From positions 1 through 64,000 of the forward strand of contig JBKBKN010000004.1 of NCBI GenBank assembly GCA_046294625.1: a stretch of 64,000 bases of DNA, read 5' to 3'. The notes under the pieces were generated by a model. It had not been told where the DNA came from. It did not search any database and worked only from the letters and a program-made list of their open reading frames with translations. The position numbers and the translations under genes are program-made. The stretch is from JBKBKN01 sp046294625 (GTDB lineage: Bacteria; Bacteroidota; Bacteroidia; M30B66). This document shows positions 17,797 through 26,641 of this stretch, in pieces. Within the stretch, counting starts at the first letter, position 1. Each line of letters starts with the position of its first letter.

Positions 17797-18528
17797 ATGA
17801 TTGTTAATTCATTAATCAAACAAGCGTTAAACCTTTCCGCAATTGCAGGATTTCTTTTTCTGTTTTCGAATTGCAACAAGCAGCCTGATGCTTGTGTAAC
17901 AGCAAGCAAAACCAAGGCAGCCATAGGCGAAGCCATCACTTTCACGAGCTGCTCCGAGAATGCCGAGCGTTCTGTTTGGAACTTTGGCGACGGAAGCCCT
18001 GAAATAGAAGGCAATTCCGCTAGCAAATCATTTTCTGCAGCAGGAAATTATTTAGTTGAACTTCGCACCTTCTCCAAAAGAGACAAAAAATGGGATCGCT
18101 CTTCTGTACTTATCACTGTTGAAGGTCCAAAAAGACGCGTATTGCGCAGAGTTGTGGTTGAAAACTTCCCTTTGTTTAAGCCCGATGGCAGCACTTGGGA
18201 TGCAATTTTAAATACCGACCCTGACATTTTCATCCGCATGCAGATGGATAGTAGCAATTTTACCTTTAACACATCCGTGGTTTCTGACGTTAAAGTAAAT
18301 CAACTCCCCTTGGTTTGGGAATATACCCCTCTTCGCATATTTTTAAACAATACGGAATGGAAAATACAAATGCGCGATGATGACCAAATTGTGGGTCTTG
18401 GTGGTTCTGAATTGATGGCAGAATTTACGGCAAATCTTGGAACGGTAGCCCCTGCATCTCCTGGGGTGATTCGCCTGGTGCAGCCTACAGCCAATGCTGT
18501 AATTCGAATAGAGTTTGGAGAAGAGTAA
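17797..18528 (+). CDS. PKD-domain lipoprotein
   Basis: A 243-residue lipoprotein. The N-terminal hydrophobic stretch ends in a lipobox-like FLFSNC (Cys about 26), so it should be exported and lipid-anchored. A PKD domain follows (SVWNFGDGSPEIEG with ELRTFSKRDKKW), then a C-terminal beta domain reminiscent of C2 or phospholipid-binding sandwiches; that resemblance is only an impression. The motif TFTSCSENAERSVWNFGDG is the usual PKD core. The gene has its own promoter and terminator, so it is monocistronic. The function is unknown; extracellular carbohydrate or protein binding is the family's general theme. Confidence 0.8.
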   Translation: MIVNSLIKQALNLSAIAGFLFLFSNCNKQPDACVTASKTKAAIGEAITFTSCSENAERSVWNFGDGSPEIEGNSASKSFSAAGNYLVELRTFSKRDKKWDRSSVLITVEGPKRRVLRRVVVENFPLFKPDGSTWDAILNTDPDIFIRMQMDSSNFTFNTSVVSDVKVNQLPLVWEYTPLRIFLNNTEWKIQMRDDDQIVGLGGSELMAEFTANLGTVAPASPGVIRLVQPTANAVIRIEFGEE

Positions 18529-18549
18529 GCAAATGCAAATTTCATATAT

Positions 18550-18580
18550 AAAGGCCGGGCATTCCGGCCTTTATTTTTTA
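18550..18580 (+). terminator. Rho-independent terminator
   Basis: AAAGGCCGG / CCGGCCTTT stem (18550-18558 / 18564-18572), 5-base loop, then ATTTTTTA, downstream of the PKD lipoprotein gene. Confidence 0.88.
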
Positions 18581-18758
18581 AAGAAAACTTTGACAAAACA
18601 GCAGAACAAATAATCATCTGATATTTTGATAAAAGTAGGGCCTTAATGATTTGTATTGACTATCAGCAACTTGTACATTAGCGTGTTTTTTGATGTAATA
18701 AAGCCTATTTTTTTGCACACTCATTGCAAAAACATTACTGTAAATTATCAAAACAAAA

Positions 18759-19679
18759 ATGAAAAAGCTCAAGTATTTATTCTTTGCGGCAAGCATCCTG
18801 TTCATCTTGCCAAGCACATCTGTTTATGGTCAGAAAAAGAAAGATCAAAAAGTAAGTGAAAACTCCCTGTTTTGGGAAATTAGCGGAAAAGGGCTGAAAA
18901 AGCCTTCTTATATGTTTGGCACTTACCACTTACTTAACGACACCTATCTCAGCGAGCTTCCTAATGTAAAAAAAGCCTTTGAAAATGCATCAGGTGTTGT
19001 GGTTGAAATGGTCATTGACAGCTCCAAGCTGATGTCTTTGGGAATGCTTTCAGTGATGACCGAAACTACGTTAGATAAATTGGTAAGCCCGGAAGTGTTC
19101 GAAAAGCTTAAAGAAGTAGTAACCAATACCCTTGGACCACAAGTTGCAATGGCCATGAATATGCTCAAGCCCAATGCAGTAATGGCACCTTTAGTCATGG
19201 CTTATAACCGAGAATACAATAGTGAAATTCTGAATAAATATCCTGGAGTGCCACTCGATCTTTTCTTTTCAAGCGATGCCAAAAAACGTGGAATACCTGT
19301 AATAGGTCTTGAATCGATGGAAGATCAGTTCAAAGTGCTTTACACCCGCCAACCGGTCGAAAAACAAGCAGAATCTCTTGTTAAGTTAGTTGAAGATAAG
19401 GACATGGTCATTAAAATGCAAACTGACCTATTGCAGTTCTATTTAGCCAACGACTTAGAGCAGCTCAATAAAATGTACGACGAGTACAGCGACAAATACG
19501 GAGAATCAGATTATTTGCTCAAAGACCGCAACATTCGCTGGATGGAAGTTTTTCCTGACATACTTGCCAAAGGCAATCAATTTATCGGCGTTGGCGCATT
19601 GCATTTGCCCGGTGAGTTTGGAATGATTACCCTTCTAAGAAAAGCCGGTTACACTGTAAGGCCTTTATCCGGAAAATAA
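18759..19679 (+). CDS. TraB/GumN (Tiki-like) family secreted protein
   Basis: A 306-residue protein with a signal peptide ending SVYGQ, followed by the TraB/PrgY/GumN fold. The hallmark motifs are present: a GxxH near the N-terminus (MFGTYHLL) and a second conserved GxxHLPGE near the C-terminus (VGALHLPGEFGMI). In eukaryotic Tiki relatives these form a metalloprotease site. Bacterial members are largely uncharacterised, so a metal-dependent periplasmic peptidase is an inference. It is monocistronic, bounded upstream by the terminator at 18550 and downstream by another at 19698. Confidence 0.85.
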   Translation: MKKLKYLFFAASILFILPSTSVYGQKKKDQKVSENSLFWEISGKGLKKPSYMFGTYHLLNDTYLSELPNVKKAFENASGVVVEMVIDSSKLMSLGMLSVMTETTLDKLVSPEVFEKLKEVVTNTLGPQVAMAMNMLKPNAVMAPLVMAYNREYNSEILNKYPGVPLDLFFSSDAKKRGIPVIGLESMEDQFKVLYTRQPVEKQAESLVKLVEDKDMVIKMQTDLLQFYLANDLEQLNKMYDEYSDKYGESDYLLKDRNIRWMEVFPDILAKGNQFIGVGALHLPGEFGMITLLRKAGYTVRPLSGK

Positions 19680-19697
19680 AGTCCATAATAGCAAAGG

Positions 19698-19728
19698 AAG
19701 GCGCACGAATGTCGTGCGCCTTTTTATT
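19698..19728 (+). terminator. Rho-independent terminator
   Basis: Eleven-base stem AAGGCGCACGA / TCGTGCGCCTT (19698-19708 / 19712-19722) with a 3-base loop, followed by TTTATTTT. Confidence 0.9.
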
Positions 19729-19899
19729 TTCCCACGCTTTGAATTCAAACACCACATTGCCTATGATACACTAGGCAAATTAAAGTCTCATGATGAAAGT
19801 ACCACTTTTAATTAGCACTTAAATTCTTGCTCAATCACTTGTTCAATCTCAGAAATATCACTTACTTGCATGATTATTTTATTTCTCATTAACTTTTCC

Positions 19900-22284
19900 A
19901 TGTCAAAATTTAGATTCGTTTTATTAAGCCTGTTTTGCGGGCTAATGCTGCATGCCCAAACTCAAGAAAATTATAATATGGTGGTGCGAAGCCACCTTCC
20001 TTTCCCTGGAAAATCAAGTGCGAATATTTGGGGTTACACCGATAGTCAGGGAAGAGAATATGCTTTAGTTGGTACTTCCACCGGACTTGAAATTGTAGAT
20101 GTGACCAATCCCGATCAGGTAAGCCTTTTGTTTTCCATACCAAGCGTCAATAATTTCTGGCGCGAAGTCCGCACACACCAACATTATGCCTATGTAACAA
20201 CCGAAGGCGCAAATGCCGGTTTGCTTATTGTGGATCTTAGTGATTTACCGAACAGTATCAGCACTAATATTTACAAAGGCAATGGCCCGATTAATAATCA
20301 ATTGCAAACCATCCACACCATTCATATCGAAGATGGATATGCTTATTGCTATGGCTCTAATATTCAGGAGGGTGGTGCTGTAATCTTAAGCCTTGCCGAC
20401 CCATGGAATCCACAATTTGTTGGTCAATACGGCGCTAGATATATACATGATGGCATAGTGAGAAACAACCTAATGTATGCATCGCATATTTATGATGGTT
20501 TTTTCTCTGTGATAGATGTGAGCAACAAGGCCAATCCGGTTGTCATGGCATCTCAGGAAACGCCCGGGAACTTCACCCACAATACTTGGCTCAACGATGC
20601 CAGCAATGTGGTTTTCACTACAGACGAAAATGAAAATTCCTATCTCGCAGCCTATCGTATAGATGATTTAAACAACATCACCGAGCTTGATCGCTATCAA
20701 ACGGCTCCGGGCAGCAATGCCATAGTGCACAATACGCATTTAAAAGACGACTTTGCATTCACCTCGTGGTACACCGAAGGGGTGGTGATTGTGGATGGTA
20801 AACGTCCTACCAATCTGGTGGAAGTGGCAAAATATGATTTTTCAGAATTTGAAGGTGGCGGATTCAATGGATGCTGGGGAGTTTATCCTTATTTTCCTTC
20901 GGGAAATATAGTGGCGAGTGACATCGAAACCGGATTATGGGTATTAACACCAGACTTGAGAAGAGCAGCCTATCTGGAAGGAAACATTTCAGACAGCACT
21001 TGCGCCATTGCTATAGAAGGTGCAGAGATTGAAATAATGGGATTAGGCGTAACAACACTAACTGATTTGAATGGAAATTTCAAAACTGGTACTCCCTTTG
21101 CAGGAACTTATAACATTAAAATATCCAGGCCGGGATATGCCACAGTTATAATTGAAAATGTAGAATTGATCGCTGAAGAAGTATTCACCATCCACACTTC
21201 ACTTGTTGGCGATGCTATTGTCAATCTACAAGGAAACATAAGTGATTTGGATGAAAATCCATTGCAAGGAACACTTATCAGGGTTAATAATGAACAGTTT
21301 TCATTCAATTTTCAATCTGATGTAGAGGGTAATTTTTCGCGGTGCAATCTGGTTCCTGGCGAATACAACTATATAGCCGGCCAGTGGGGTTATATTACAG
21401 CTTGCGAAGATGGCATCCCTATCAATGCAAATAATAATCAACTTTTTATCGAATTGGAAAAGGGATATTATGACGATTTCTCCTTCAACTTTGGCTGGAC
21501 TGTAAATAGCACTGCCTCATCGGGTATTTGGACAAGAGGCATTCCCGTAGGAACAAATTTTCTCGGCACACCATCAAACCCAGGCTCAGACATTGAAGGT
21601 GATTGCAGCAATCAGGCTTTTGTAACCGGTAATGGTGGTGGACAGGCTGGCAATGATGATGTGGACGATGGTTATACCCGTTTAACCTCGCCTGTGTTTG
21701 ATGCTACCATTTTTGATGACCCCTTCGTAAGCTATTATTATTGGTTTTTTAATGCAGGTGGTAACGGCCCTGTGGATGATTATCTTAAAATCGAAATCAG
21801 CAATGGATCAGAAACGGTATTGCTTCAAAATATCACTGCCAGTTCAGGCCCAATGTCCCGCTGGATAAGGTCTGCTTTCAGAATCAGAGATTTTATTCAA
21901 CCTACCACTAGCATGCGCGTGAGTTTCGAAGCTGCCGATTTACCGCCAAACGGACACTTGGTCGAAGCCGGATTGGACTTATTCAGGGTATTTGATTCAA
22001 CCACTGTGCATGTGTCTAAAGTTGAAAAAGATGACATCCGAATCTGGCCTGTTCCTTCTAAAGGCACACTCAATATTGACTTGGCACATTTGGATAAACA
22101 TCAATTCCCGGTTCAGCTGAAAATATTCAATCAGTTAGGTGGATTAGTGAGCAGTGAAAATATTGGTCAAAAGCAATCTTTAATTCAAACGGGACTAACT
22201 GAATCAAATGGAATCTACATTCTGCAATTCATAACTGCCGATCAAAAAGTTTTTACCCGCAAGATTCCTTTGCTTCGCGAATAG
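19900..22284 (+). CDS. Choice-of-anchor B (LVIVD-repeat) protein with T9SS type A sorting domain
   Basis: A 794-residue exported protein. Start ATG 19900 (MSKFRFVLLS) begins a signal peptide ending MLHAQ; the frame is open 10 codons upstream. Residues about 25-360 form the choice-of-anchor B propeller: NIWGYTDSQGREYALVGT, GLEIVDVTNP, WREVRTHQHYAYVTTEG and GLLIVDLSDLP are diagnostic. Two carboxypeptidase-regulatory-like beta sandwiches follow, then a beta-sandwich region with Asp/Gly-rich loops, and finally a type A sorting domain (WPVPSKGTLNIDL ... NGIYILQF). In this family the anchor varies with the host; here it is T9SS. Substrate unknown. Confidence 0.88.
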   Translation: MSKFRFVLLSLFCGLMLHAQTQENYNMVVRSHLPFPGKSSANIWGYTDSQGREYALVGTSTGLEIVDVTNPDQVSLLFSIPSVNNFWREVRTHQHYAYVTTEGANAGLLIVDLSDLPNSISTNIYKGNGPINNQLQTIHTIHIEDGYAYCYGSNIQEGGAVILSLADPWNPQFVGQYGARYIHDGIVRNNLMYASHIYDGFFSVIDVSNKANPVVMASQETPGNFTHNTWLNDASNVVFTTDENENSYLAAYRIDDLNNITELDRYQTAPGSNAIVHNTHLKDDFAFTSWYTEGVVIVDGKRPTNLVEVAKYDFSEFEGGGFNGCWGVYPYFPSGNIVASDIETGLWVLTPDLRRAAYLEGNISDSTCAIAIEGAEIEIMGLGVTTLTDLNGNFKTGTPFAGTYNIKISRPGYATVIIENVELIAEEVFTIHTSLVGDAIVNLQGNISDLDENPLQGTLIRVNNEQFSFNFQSDVEGNFSRCNLVPGEYNYIAGQWGYITACEDGIPINANNNQLFIELEKGYYDDFSFNFGWTVNSTASSGIWTRGIPVGTNFLGTPSNPGSDIEGDCSNQAFVTGNGGGQAGNDDVDDGYTRLTSPVFDATIFDDPFVSYYYWFFNAGGNGPVDDYLKIEISNGSETVLLQNITASSGPMSRWIRSAFRIRDFIQPTTSMRVSFEAADLPPNGHLVEAGLDLFRVFDSTTVHVSKVEKDDIRIWPVPSKGTLNIDLAHLDKHQFPVQLKIFNQLGGLVSSENIGQKQSLIQTGLTESNGIYILQFITADQKVFTRKIPLLRE

Positions 22285-22292
22285 GTTCACTT

Positions 22293-22892
22293 ATGAGCGT
22301 GCTACTACTTGATAATTTTGACTCTTTTACCTTCAATCTTTTTCATCTGCTCGAAGCCGTTGGCTTTGATGAAATTGATGTCATCAGAAACAATGCGCTT
22401 GAATTAGGCGGCTTAAAAAATTATAGCCTTATTGTACTGTCCCCTGGTCCAGGACTGCCATCTGAAGCAGGCTGCATGATGCAGGTTATTGACTATGCCA
22501 CTAAACATTCTGTTCCGCTTTTAGGCATCTGTCTAGGGCATCAGGGCATTGCTGAATATTTTGGAATGAAGCTTAAAAACCTACCTCAGGTTTATCATGG
22601 TCGTCAGCACATCGCAAAAGTTTTACACGAAGGCTATTTCTTTGCTAATCTTCCCCCAACTTTAAGTATTGGTCGATATCACTCTTGGACCGTTGATTTG
22701 GATAGTTTTAACCACCAACAATTTGAACTTTTAATGACTGATTGCAATGGTGAAATTTTAGCCATGCAACACAAAAACTTGCCCATCAGTGGTTTACAGT
22801 TTCATCCGGAGTCTGTACTTACTCCACAGGGGCGGCTGATGGTAGAAAATTTCTACAGAAATACTCTATCAAAGAAAGCCGTGCCTAAATAA
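22293..22892 (+). CDS. Glutamine amidotransferase, TrpG/PabA type
   Basis: A 199-residue class I glutaminase subunit that supplies ammonia to anthranilate or aminodeoxychorismate synthase. Motifs: LLLDNFDSFTFNL at the N-terminus, oxyanion strand SPGPGLPSEAG, nucleophile Cys in GICLGHQG, catalytic His and Glu in LQFHPESVLTPQG. All catalytic residues are intact and length is normal. No synthase large subunit (TrpE/PabB) or other trp/folate gene is nearby, so TrpG cannot be told from PabA; its isolation makes PabA, or a dual role, likely. It begins 8 bases after the secreted protein gene and may be read through from it. Confidence 0.88.
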   Translation: MSVLLLDNFDSFTFNLFHLLEAVGFDEIDVIRNNALELGGLKNYSLIVLSPGPGLPSEAGCMMQVIDYATKHSVPLLGICLGHQGIAEYFGMKLKNLPQVYHGRQHIAKVLHEGYFFANLPPTLSIGRYHSWTVDLDSFNHQQFELLMTDCNGEILAMQHKNLPISGLQFHPESVLTPQGRLMVENFYRNTLSKKAVPK

Positions 22893-22896
22893 AAAA

Positions 22897-23964
22897 TTAA
22901 AATGGGCTTCTAAATTTTGGATTGTTAATAAAACTTGTATCGGTGAGTGTTTTTAAAAACGCGACCAAATCAGCTTTATCCTGAGCAGAAAGATTTAAGC
23001 CTTCTCCCACATTTTTCATTAGCGGATCTATGGTGGCAGAGGGCTGACCACCATTATTGTAATGTTCTATTACTTCTTCCAAAGTCTGAAATCGCCCATC
23101 GTGCATGTAGGGAGCAGTGAGTGCGATATTGCGCAAAGTAGGCGTGATAAATTTACCATTATCATTCGGATTTCCAGTTATCGCGCCAACACCAAGGTCA
23201 GTAAATACGGCGTCAAGACCGTTGTTTCGTGGTAGATTGTCAGTAAATAACCTTCCTCCATCAATGTTGTGACAATGAAAACAATCCCCTTTTTCAGTGT
23301 TAAAGATGACGAATCCATTTGCTTCCGAAGCGGTAAAGTTGGATTCAAACCGCATGCGCTTATCAAATTTTGAATTACTTGAAATCATGGTGCGCATAAA
23401 TTGAGCCAATGCTTTAGCTACATGAAGCGAGTCGATAAAGTCTGTGTTGAAGGCTTTCTTAAACAACTGCTTATAAGTGGTGTTGGTATTAAGTCTTTGC
23501 ATGGCTTCCAGCCAAGGAAGATTCATCTCGATAGGGTTAGGAACCGGATCCAGAGCCTGTTCTTCAAGACTCATTGCGCGTCCATCCCAAAAAAAACGTC
23601 TGTTGAAACCTAGATTAGCAATGGTCATTGAATTACGTGTTCCTGCTATGCCTTCTACACCCACACTTACACGATTGCCATGATCCGTAAAGCCAAACTC
23701 ATTGTTGTGGCAGCTTGCACAGGATTGCGTAAAGTTTTTAGATAAGATCTTGTCAAAAAACAATCGACGACCTAATTCCACCCCTTCCACTGTCATGGGG
23801 TTATCGGCTGGAATCACCATTTGGGGAAAACCCTGCGGAATTTCCAAATTGTATGGTGTTGGGTTAAAAACCACATCATTGTTACCGTCAGTATTTTCCT
23901 TTTTACATTGCGTAAAACTGACCGATAAAAACACCATTGTCAATATCAATAATAGCTCACGCAT
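22897..23964 (-). CDS. Di-heme cytochrome c peroxidase family lipoprotein (MauG/MbnH-like), copy 2
   Basis: A 355-residue c-type di-heme protein. Lipoprotein signal with lipobox SFTQC just after the first helix. Two heme-attachment motifs: CASCH (about 82-86) and CFHCH (about 228-232). The family segment APYMHDGRFQTLEEVIEHYN is present. Start: ATG 23964 gives a compact lipoprotein signal; an upstream in-frame ATG at 23982 lies just behind a perfect -7 box. It is the last gene of a four-gene cassette with a second di-heme protein and two MbnP-like proteins. By family knowledge MbnH oxidises a Trp in MbnP to kynurenine; a plain peroxidase role remains possible. Confidence 0.85.
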   Translation of the reverse strand: MRELLLILTMVFLSVSFTQCKKENTDGNNDVVFNPTPYNLEIPQGFPQMVIPADNPMTVEGVELGRRLFFDKILSKNFTQSCASCHNNEFGFTDHGNRVSVGVEGIAGTRNSMTIANLGFNRRFFWDGRAMSLEEQALDPVPNPIEMNLPWLEAMQRLNTNTTYKQLFKKAFNTDFIDSLHVAKALAQFMRTMISSNSKFDKRMRFESNFTASEANGFVIFNTEKGDCFHCHNIDGGRLFTDNLPRNNGLDAVFTDLGVGAITGNPNDNGKFITPTLRNIALTAPYMHDGRFQTLEEVIEHYNNGGQPSATIDPLMKNVGEGLNLSAQDKADLVAFLKTLTDTSFINNPKFRSPF

Positions 23965-23986
23965 ATGCTGACTTAACACCATATAA

Positions 23987-23994
23987 CAAAAGTA
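23987..23994 (-). promoter_or_regulatory. -7 box inside the MbnP/MbnH-like cassette
   Basis: Exact TACTTTTG on the minus strand in the 18-36 bp between the two di-heme genes, ending 4 bases before an in-frame ATG at 23982. It could provide an internal promoter for the last gene; no TTG at standard spacing. Confidence 0.35.
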
Positions 23995-24000
23995 AACAAA

Positions 24001-25014
24001 TCAAGGTTTAAATATTTGGTTGCGAATAAAATTCTCATCAGAAAGTGTGAGCAAAAAGGCCTTTAAGGCCTGCTTTTCTTCTTCTGAAAGATTGAGTGGC
24101 CTTATGAGTTCGCTTTTGTTTGAATGCGCTTGTCCACCGGAATTGTAATGCTCAATCACTTCATCGAGCGTTTGTAGGCTGCCATCATGCATGTAGGGAG
24201 CGGTATATTGCACATTTCGGAGCGAGGCCACAGCAAATTTTCCGCGGTCGGCATCTAATGTCGTAACCCTTTGCCTGCCCGAATCGGCGTACGTGAGATA
24301 AAGGCCATTATTTTCAAAGCTGTTGTTCGTGAAATTAAAGCCGGAATGGCAGGTCGAGCAAGATGTTTGTTCACTAAAAAACAACGATTCCCCTTGCTTC
24401 TCAAGCTCACTTAAAGTTCCGCCATAATATTTATATTGGTCATATTTCGAATCGCCTGATATTAATGTGCGTTGAAATGCAGCAATAGCTCTAAGAAATC
24501 CAAATGCTGTGGCAGTATCGTTAAATGCTCTTCTGAACATAATGGGATATTTCGGATGCCGGTTGAGTCGATAAAGCACTTCCTGAATAGTGATGAACAT
24601 TTCATTGTGATTGTCGAGCGGATTAAGTGTGCTCAGCTCCAAAGTGGGCACCCCGCCATCTCTGAAGAAGTGCTTATTCCATGCAAGATTGAAGAGGGGC
24701 TGCGCATTGCGAAAACCCAATCTTCCATAGATGCCCACACTAATAGGTCGGTCTTCGGCAAAAGCAAATTGCTGGAAGTGGCAGGAGCCGCAGCTGATGG
24801 TAGAGTCTTTGGAAAGTATTCGGTCAAAAAATAACTTCTTTCCCAAATCAACCTTTGATTGCGTGAATGGATTATCAGCCGGAATAGGCATGGGCGGAAA
24901 GCCTTCAGGCAATGGCAAATTAATTATCTTGTTATCGGGAACTAATATATCTCGTTCACAAGCTATGAGTGAACAGAAAAAAATGAGTATTGCTATTTGA
25001 AGCAATCTATTCAT
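24001..25014 (-). CDS. Di-heme cytochrome c peroxidase family lipoprotein (MauG/MbnH-like), copy 1
   Basis: A 337-residue lipoprotein with lipobox LIAC (Cys 19). Heme motifs CGSCH (75-79) and CSTCH (219-223), and the family block APYMHDGSLQTLDEVIEHYN. It shares overall design with the neighbouring copy (GFPPMPIPADNPFT near the N-terminus, then LGKKLFFDRILSKD), so the two are paralogues. Its ATG overlaps the stop of the upstream MbnP-like gene by 4 bases (ATGA), a sign of translational coupling and of a functional pair. Role by family: heme-based oxidation of the MbnP partner or peroxide reduction in the periplasm. Confidence 0.87.
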   Translation of the reverse strand: MNRLLQIAILIFFCSLIACERDILVPDNKIINLPLPEGFPPMPIPADNPFTQSKVDLGKKLFFDRILSKDSTISCGSCHFQQFAFAEDRPISVGIYGRLGFRNAQPLFNLAWNKHFFRDGGVPTLELSTLNPLDNHNEMFITIQEVLYRLNRHPKYPIMFRRAFNDTATAFGFLRAIAAFQRTLISGDSKYDQYKYYGGTLSELEKQGESLFFSEQTSCSTCHSGFNFTNNSFENNGLYLTYADSGRQRVTTLDADRGKFAVASLRNVQYTAPYMHDGSLQTLDEVIEHYNSGGQAHSNKSELIRPLNLSEEEKQALKAFLLTLSDENFIRNQIFKP

Positions 25015-25829
25015 GGTGCAAGCTCCATCGACTGCAGAAAATTCGAAAAGATTTTTCGTGCCAGCTGAATATTGTCAGTGGTGTGGGTAAATGATTGTAC
25101 GGCCATATCGATGGTTTCATTGTCGTTCCTAAAAAAGTCATTGTATTCCATGCTGATACGCACTTTGGTGGTTTCACCTGCTTTGATTTCGAATGTAGAA
25201 CCGGGAAAATCCTTCAATTCATAAAATTCCTGCATACCCACATGATAAAAGTAATTTCGAAGTGGTGTTTGATTCTGAGCTGAACTGGTATCAATTTTAC
25301 CTTCTATTTTCAGAAAAATATATCCGGTAGCCCATGTCCAATACATTCCATTGAATATACTCAGCGGATGTTCTTGTTCATAAACTGCTGCTGAAAAAGT
25401 TGGATTGTTGGTCCCATTCATCTCATCTGGCACGCCCACATGGTAATTCAAATGGCTGTAAATACCTTGGGGCAGCTTAACCCTCATTGAGTTTTTTCCG
25501 TTGAGCATGTCGAAAAATGCCACATCCCTCAATTTCACAACCTCATTTTGCTCATTTCGCAAAGATATTTCGCCGAGATAAAACTTAAAATTCTCAATTG
25601 TGGAACGCTGGCCATTCGCATTCTCGAAAACGGTGTAGCCTTGTAAAGGTAAACCATTCATTTTCCCGATAAATTCAAGCTCTATAAAGCCATCAGTTTC
25701 TTCTATCACTGGCTGGGGTAAGGGCTTATCTTTTTCGCAAGAATTAATCAAAAACGCCAATGAAATAAAAACAGCTAAACTAAATACTTGAGACCTTAAT
25801 TTTGAAAATGGATTGAATAGTCTATTCAT
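25011..25829 (-). CDS. MbnP-like copper-binding lipoprotein, copy 2
   Basis: A 272-residue lipoprotein (lipobox LINSC, Cys 31). The conserved core fits the MbnP family: NFKFYLGEISL, a segment around YHVGVPDEMNG, and MYWTWATGYIFLKIEG, in which W164 and W166 are candidate sites for oxidation to kynurenine. The C-terminus is LARKIFSNFLQSM, closely similar in pattern to the other copy. In characterised pairs a MauG-like enzyme (MbnH) converts a Trp of MbnP to kynurenine, creating a Cu(I) site. The 4-base overlap with a di-heme gene supports this pairing here. The copper function is inferred from family and context. Confidence 0.8.
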   Translation of the reverse strand: MNRLFNPFSKLRSQVFSLAVFISLAFLINSCEKDKPLPQPVIEETDGFIELEFIGKMNGLPLQGYTVFENANGQRSTIENFKFYLGEISLRNEQNEVVKLRDVAFFDMLNGKNSMRVKLPQGIYSHLNYHVGVPDEMNGTNNPTFSAAVYEQEHPLSIFNGMYWTWATGYIFLKIEGKIDTSSAQNQTPLRNYFYHVGMQEFYELKDFPGSTFEIKAGETTKVRISMEYNDFFRNDNETIDMAVQSFTHTTDNIQLARKIFSNFLQSMELAP

Positions 25830-25835
25830 GATGAG

Positions 25836-26582
25836 TTATTGATTTTGAACCGATATCCTAAAATTATCAAATATCAAACGCGCCAGTTGATAATTATCAA
25901 AGGTCATGGTTAGATTCTGAGTATTCAAATTCACTCCGTCAAAAACTTTACCGAAGTCAATCCGAATTTCGACCACATTGTCCTGATCGGCTTTAACTTC
26001 AAAGTTGTTAGGCAATTCAATATCTGGCCTGTAGAGCAGGTTACCCCCGACATGATAGAGAATATTTCGGTCAAATGGTCCTTCACCCGTGCCAGAAACA
26101 TCGGCTGTGCCTTCGATCATTAGGAAAATATAGCCGGTGTTCCAACCCCAATGCATAGACTGCAATTGAAATCCAAGTGGATGACCCGGCGGACGCAGCG
26201 AAGGATCGGAATGATTGGTGAGTGAATCTAAACCAAGGTCGAATTTTATGCCTTCATACATTCCTGTTTTCATTTTGCCAACCGAATAGAGCGGCTGAGT
26301 GGCTCTGGAGAGAATATAGGGCTCGGGAACGGAGATATCATTTTCTTCTTGCTTCAGCCTGAGCTTCCCGATAAAGTAAGACACATTGCTAAAGCGAATT
26401 CGCTCTCCCCCGGGAAAGTTGTAAACGGAGTCTAGCTTCAACTCGCGCTCGCCAAACACATTGTTAATTCTTACCAGCACATTCCCAAATTTTTCCTGAA
26501 CCTGATCGGCAGGAATATCTTTCTTGCAGGAAGAAAAACCCAATACCAAAATCAAAATTGATGCGACAGTATATCTACACAT
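25836..26582 (-). CDS. MbnP-like copper-binding lipoprotein, copy 1
   Basis: A 248-residue lipoprotein (lipobox GFSSC, Cys 19) and the first gene of the cassette. Family segments: NVSYFIGKLRLK, FDLGLDSLTNHSDPSLRPPG, and SMHWGWNTGYIFLMIEG, where W145 and W147 are candidate kynurenine precursors. The Trp-x-Trp-x-Thr-Gly-Tyr pattern is shared with copy 2 (WTWATGY). The C-terminus LARLIFDNFRISVQNQ parallels copy 2. It is followed after only 6 bases by the second MbnP-like gene. A perfect -7 box sits directly upstream. Function inferred as for copy 2; the two copies might bind copper at different sites or affinities. Confidence 0.8.
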   Translation of the reverse strand: MCRYTVASILILVLGFSSCKKDIPADQVQEKFGNVLVRINNVFGERELKLDSVYNFPGGERIRFSNVSYFIGKLRLKQEENDISVPEPYILSRATQPLYSVGKMKTGMYEGIKFDLGLDSLTNHSDPSLRPPGHPLGFQLQSMHWGWNTGYIFLMIEGTADVSGTGEGPFDRNILYHVGGNLLYRPDIELPNNFEVKADQDNVVEIRIDFGKVFDGVNLNTQNLTMTFDNYQLARLIFDNFRISVQNQ

Positions 26583-26586
26583 GTAA

Positions 26587-26594
26587 CAAAGATA
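26587..26594 (-). promoter_or_regulatory. -7 box of the MbnP/MbnH-like cassette
   Basis: Exact TATCTTTG on the minus strand, ending 4 bases before the ATG at 26582. As with the box at 13010, the transcript would start at or near the start codon. No TTG at the usual spacing. Confidence 0.45.
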
Positions 26595-26641
26595 ATAAAT
26601 AAAGCCCGTAGCTTATCATAACATTTTTCACAAGATAAGAC

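Noticed and set aside
19790..19873. Possible signal-peptide remnant (MMKVPLLIST, stop, then more codons) before the choice-of-anchor B gene
   Set aside because: Very short, interrupted by TAA, no continuing homology; could be chance.
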